This document shows, one piece after another, positions 60,753-64,000 of a DNA stretch of 64,000 nucleotides. Under the pieces are notes generated by a model. It had not been told where the DNA came from, ran no database searches, and was given only the letters and a program-made list of their open reading frames with translations. How positions within the stretch are numbered: the first letter of the stretch is position 1; each line of letters begins with the position of its first letter. Origin of the DNA: Virgibacillus sp. MSP4-1 (GTDB lineage: Bacteria; Bacillota; Bacilli; Bacillales; Alkalibacillaceae); contig NZ_CP048021.1 of assembly GCF_010092505.1 (NCBI RefSeq), forward strand, positions 310,001-374,000, given 5' to 3'. The position numbers and the translations under genes were made by a program.

Positions 60753-62690
60753 ATGACTGAACAGACGACAAAGAACTCTGAACTCCTATCGGTTATGAAA
60801 CAAGCGTTAAAGGTCAACAAAAAGCCCTTTCCATGGGTGAAGGCTTTTTCGGCAGGCCTGGCAGCATCTCTTCCTATCTTGATTGGGCTGTTAGCTGGCC
60901 ATTTGGATTATGGTCTGATTGCTGCAATGGGAGGCTTTACGTATTTATACGTATTCGACGTACCCTATGCCCAAAAAGCGAAGAAACTCTTATTTGTTAT
61001 TTTGGGACTGACTCTGGTTACGGCATTGGGGACACTGGTTGCTCCCTATCCGCTTGCCATTGCTATAGTTATGGGACTGATTGGTGCCGCAGCGATTTTT
61101 ATGTTTGGGGCACTTCGTATAGCCGGTCCGTCGGCTATTTTTTTCGTATTGGTATTTGCCATGACGACTGGAATGCCTGTACAGCCGGAAGATGCTCTCT
61201 TGCGGGCAGGACTTGTGTTTTCCAGTGGAATGCTGTCATTTGTTATTGCCATGCTTGGCTGGTTTTTTAAGCCACATGGACCAGAAACGAATGTTGTCAA
61301 AAGGCTTTATGAAGAATTGGCATCACTTCTTGAATCTGTAGGAACGGAAACCTTTAATGAAGCGAAACATCGGGTGATGTCTGCCCTAAGAGACGCAGAT
61401 CACTCCCTTGCAGCAGGGTACATTCCCTGGCGAAAAACCGATTATTTCAAGCGTTTATACTTATTAAATAGTCAGGCTCACAAAATTTTTCTGTACATTG
61501 TTGAAAACTTTTCGGACGATCATCGGGAGCAGCAGCCTGAATTAGCGAAATCTGTTCACCACATTGCAAAGACTTTAGATCAGAAAAATCCAATGGTTCA
61601 GGATTATAAAAATCTCCGGCAATCCTCGGATAAGATTGATGAAAAAATTGAATTATTGCTGGAGCGAATTTATGATGCCGACGCAATTATGAATGAACCA
61701 GCAAGCCGAATTAATCAGGACATCCCTGTCAACAAACAATCCATCCTTCAGGTATTGGGAGGGGCCTTTGATAAAAATTCCATTGTCTTTATTACAGCCC
61801 TGCGATTTGGGTTTGTGACCATTATTGCAGCCATCATTGCCTATGAATTCGGTTTTGCGAGATCCTACTGGGTGCCATTATCTTCGGTAGCGGTAATGTC
61901 CGGTTTTTCCATTGTAGCCACCTACCATCGTGGGATCCAACGAGCTTTCGGAACATTCGTGGGGATTTTAATTGCCAGTTTCATTCTGTCTATTCATCCC
62001 TCTGGCTACTTGATCGCTTTATTTGTTTTAATTCTGACGTTTATTACAGAGCTGTTTATCGTGAAAAATTACGGCCTGGCAGCACTTTTCTTCACTCCTA
62101 ATGCGCTTTTGATGGCAGAAAGTACTAGTCAGGGTGGTTTTAGCTTTTCGTATTTTGCATCGGCACGAATCATTGACGTTATGATCGGAAGCTTAATTGG
62201 TCTGATGGGGGTCTGGATGATGGGAAGAAAATCTGCATCGAGCAGGCTTCCTCATTTAATTACGAAAACCATTCGCAGTCAATCGCAACTACTATTGGCT
62301 TTATTTTCGAATCAGGGAAAAGGATTTGATGCAACGGAGAGTCGGGAACTTCGAAAAATGCGCACCAATCTCAACAATTTAAATATTTTATATAATACAG
62401 CGGCCGGGGAAGTTCCTGTAGATCGAAAAGCACTGGATTATTACTGGTCTGTCCTTTATTCCATGAATAGCCTGAGTTATCTTCTGGAAAATGGCGCTAC
62501 AGACAATCGGCCCGAACTTTCTGATGAAGTACTCGCTCAGTTGTTGTATGTCTGTGAATCCATGGCCAATGCAGCCAGTCGAAAACGCATCCCGACATTT
62601 CAAGAGGTACCTCCTATAGAAAAATTTCCTAGCATACAAAAGGAAATCATTGCCTTACAAAAATCACTGCGCAATGAAGCTTCCGTCTAG
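60753..62690 (+). CDS. FUSC-family (aromatic acid exporter-like) membrane protein
   Basis: 645 residues from ATG 60753; the ribosome site is weak (GAAAGAAG). Two six-helix blocks (about 20-165 and 345-495), each followed by a cytosolic helical domain, the FUSC/YccS architecture. Motifs: YGLIAAMGGFTYLYVFDVPYAQKAKK in the first, and FARSYWVPLSSVAVMSGFSIVATYHRGIQRAFGTFVGI in the second. Related proteins export aromatic acids or fusaric acid; the substrate is unknown. Own terminator downstream. Confidence 0.87.
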   Translation: MTEQTTKNSELLSVMKQALKVNKKPFPWVKAFSAGLAASLPILIGLLAGHLDYGLIAAMGGFTYLYVFDVPYAQKAKKLLFVILGLTLVTALGTLVAPYPLAIAIVMGLIGAAAIFMFGALRIAGPSAIFFVLVFAMTTGMPVQPEDALLRAGLVFSSGMLSFVIAMLGWFFKPHGPETNVVKRLYEELASLLESVGTETFNEAKHRVMSALRDADHSLAAGYIPWRKTDYFKRLYLLNSQAHKIFLYIVENFSDDHREQQPELAKSVHHIAKTLDQKNPMVQDYKNLRQSSDKIDEKIELLLERIYDADAIMNEPASRINQDIPVNKQSILQVLGGAFDKNSIVFITALRFGFVTIIAAIIAYEFGFARSYWVPLSSVAVMSGFSIVATYHRGIQRAFGTFVGILIASFILSIHPSGYLIALFVLILTFITELFIVKNYGLAALFFTPNALLMAESTSQGGFSFSYFASARIIDVMIGSLIGLMGVWMMGRKSASSRLPHLITKTIRSQSQLLLALFSNQGKGFDATESRELRKMRTNLNNLNILYNTAAGEVPVDRKALDYYWSVLYSMNSLSYLLENGATDNRPELSDEVLAQLLYVCESMANAASRKRIPTFQEVPPIEKFPSIQKEIIALQKSLRNEASV

Positions 62691-62695
62691 CTCAG

Positions 62696-62723
62696 ATGCA
62701 TCTCTGCCAGTATAGAGATGCAT
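62696..62723 (+). terminator. Rho-independent terminator
   Basis: ATGCATCTCT-GCCAGTAT-AGAGATGCAT, followed by TTTCATTTTT. Confidence 0.85.
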
Positions 62724-62804
62724 TTTCATTTTTAAAGAGGTGTGTGGAAAGGATAATGCGAATATACTCTTGAATATGTATTAAGTAAGATGGGAGGTAA
62801 AACC

Positions 62805-63611
62805 ATGCTGAATGTGTATGAAAAGGAAGAGGTAACCTGTGTGGAGGTCAGGATAGATAACTCCAAAGTAAAAGTGGGGAAGGTCTATTTGTTCTTAGTT
62901 GATGGCATGTTAGTAGATACTGGACCACAATCGATAGAGTCGGAATTACTTGGTTTTCTTAAAAAGCAATCCTTTGATTTTGTCACCTTAACCCATTCCC
63001 ATGAGGATCATTCCGGTTTGGCGCCGTGGATTCAGCAACACCGAAACGTTCCTATTTATGTTCATGAAAAGGGAATTTCGATATGCCGGCAGTCCAGCCC
63101 GTATCCGGACTATCGCAAAATGGCCTGGGGATTCAGGGATGCTTTCAGGGCCCTGCCACTTGAAGATACCATTCAGTCACGCAGTCATGAATGGGAGGTT
63201 ATCTATACTCCCGGTCATGCAGAAGACCATGTTTCCCTGTTACATAAAGAAACCGGACGATTATTTACCGGGGACTTATTTGTTTCACCAAAAACAAAAG
63301 TAATCATGGAGAGTGAATCGATTCCGAGGATTATGAATTCGCTCCGTAAACTGCTGACCTATGATTTCAAATCTATTTTTTGCAGTCATTCAGGGTACTT
63401 TGAAAATGGGAAAGAAATGTTGAAGAAGAAGATAGATTATCTTGAAGACTTAAGGGAAAGAGTGATAGATTTACATAGACGAGGGATGTCTGTTGCAGAA
63501 ATTAAACAGGAGTTGTTTCCTAAACCCTATCCGATTATAAAAGTTTCTAAAGGAGAATGGGATTCCAGGCACATCATTTCCTCGATTCTGTCAGTTGAAG
63601 ATTCATGGTAA
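62805..63611 (+). CDS. Metallo-beta-lactamase-fold hydrolase
   Basis: 268 residues from ATG 62805, after GGGAGG. MBL fold: VDGMLVDTGPQS, VTLTHSHEDHSGLAPWIQ (HxHxDH), TPGHAEDHVSLL, LFTGDLFVSP and CSHSGYFENGKEML. A C-terminal winged-helix-like segment (LHRRGMSVAEIKQELFPKPYP) follows. Hydrolase of unknown thioester, lactone or phosphodiester substrate. Confidence 0.9.
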   Translation: MLNVYEKEEVTCVEVRIDNSKVKVGKVYLFLVDGMLVDTGPQSIESELLGFLKKQSFDFVTLTHSHEDHSGLAPWIQQHRNVPIYVHEKGISICRQSSPYPDYRKMAWGFRDAFRALPLEDTIQSRSHEWEVIYTPGHAEDHVSLLHKETGRLFTGDLFVSPKTKVIMESESIPRIMNSLRKLLTYDFKSIFCSHSGYFENGKEMLKKKIDYLEDLRERVIDLHRRGMSVAEIKQELFPKPYPIIKVSKGEWDSRHIISSILSVEDSW

Positions 63612-63641
63612 ACCACAATTAACATGTCAGGAGAGTTTTAA

Positions 63642-64000
63642 GTGCAGAACAGAACGTATAGACGAATTTGGCCGGTTTTCATCATACTTGCTATTGCCGT
63701 ATTACTTATCTATTATACACAGCAGCCGGATGAAGTATATGGGAATGATCGAGCGTCCATTGTTAAGGTTATCCATACTATTGAGGGGTATGAAAAGAAA
63801 TCGATTGAAATTCTGGATATTAAGGATATAGGGAAACAAAGATTGGTTGGTTTCCTGTCTGACAATCAGCCAGGCTATATGAGGTTCACAAGAAATCCTG
63901 AGGGGAACTATGAGTGGGACCATATTGAAGTTGATCGGCAGGATTCCTTCCATATGTTTCTTCCAGTGACCTCTCATCAAACGGAACAAATGATGTTTGT
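63642..64000 (+). CDS. Membrane-anchored protein, unknown, cut by the right edge
   Basis: GTG 63642 lies nine bases after AGGAG and opens a frame that stays open to the window end (119 residues). One N-terminal helix (IWPVFIILAIAVLLIYY) follows a basic head, then a mixed, outward-facing part (IVKVIHTIEGYEKKSIEILD, VGFLSDNQPGYMRFTRNPEG). No family recognised from the visible part. Confidence 0.7.
   Translation, partial: MQNRTYRRIWPVFIILAIAVLLIYYTQQPDEVYGNDRASIVKVIHTIEGYEKKSIEILDIKDIGKQRLVGFLSDNQPGYMRFTRNPEGNYEWDHIEVDRQDSFHMFLPVTSHQTEQMMF

Overview
The window reads as chromosomal DNA of a low-GC, endospore-forming member of the Bacillaceae, most like the Virgibacillus/Oceanobacillus/Halobacillus group of moderately salt-tolerant bacilli. 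The genus is inference. Seen directly: strong AGGAGG-type ribosome sites, frequent TTG and GTG starts, a GerA-type spore germination receptor operon, a cluster of tiny YjcZ-like sporulation proteins, a ykoN/ykoP/ykoQ-like neighbourhood, betaine aldehyde dehydrogenase next to a glycine-betaine-type binding lipoprotein, and a KtrB/TrkH-type cation transporter. There is no prophage, insertion sequence or CRISPR array. The accessory content is intergenic: at least four families of repeats.

Layout. 1-2332: an oxygen/NO-type respiratory accessory locus with a heme-copper-oxidase-like membrane protein (cut by the window edge), three DUF2249 proteins and a Crp/Fnr regulator, wired by FNR-like boxes. 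2340-2700: structured intergenic repeats. 2780-5698: ykoP-, ykoQ- and ykoN-like genes. 5719-10037: ger operon A-C-small D-B behind a sigma-G-type promoter. 10119-11522: four YjcZ-type peptides plus a Gly/Pro/Tyr-rich protein. 11811-16624: acetolactate-synthase-like enzyme with an aldehyde dehydrogenase, and a RocG/GudB-type glutamate dehydrogenase. 16854-23134: small proteins, DUF3231, GNATs, a second oxidase-like protein, tRNA-Val, a flavodoxin-like quinone reductase. 23190-27773: TetR facing an MMPL exporter and a secreted coiled-coil partner. 27854-30681: PyrR-type attenuator and codBA. 30785-32823: GntR/ABC operon. 33238-38409: K+ transporter and two PQQ-type quinoproteins. 38659-45185: LysR/NADP-glutamate dehydrogenase and four metabolic oxidoreductases or membrane proteins. 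45443-49264: TetR-MFS pump, YlmA-like ATPase, FlaR-like kinase. 49335-52411: betaine uptake and synthesis. 52496-52907: a 51-52 bp tandem repeat. 52975-64000: DUF2332, a decayed aminoglycoside-nucleotidyltransferase-like gene, HIT, GNAT, LLM oxidoreductase, bioY with a BirA box, repeats, several small membrane proteins, a FUSC exporter, a metallo-beta-lactamase-fold hydrolase and a gene cut by the right edge.

The most notable items are regulatory. (1) A PyrR-type binding loop, antiterminator and terminator stand upstream of the cytosine permease/deaminase genes. (2) One FNR-like box sits exactly 41.5 bp from the inferred start sites of two divergent promoters, and a third promoter repeats the geometry. 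(3) The betaine uptake and synthesis promoters share a near-palindromic element just downstream of their start sites. (4) A family of REP-like palindromes (GGGACWGTCCC ends, GTTAACGC or CTTTAAAG core) lies at gene borders and in two cases supplies the last codons and stop of a gene. (5) An ANT-like resistance gene survives as a deletion remnant. All promoters, operators and RNA structures were read by eye; no database or folding program was used.
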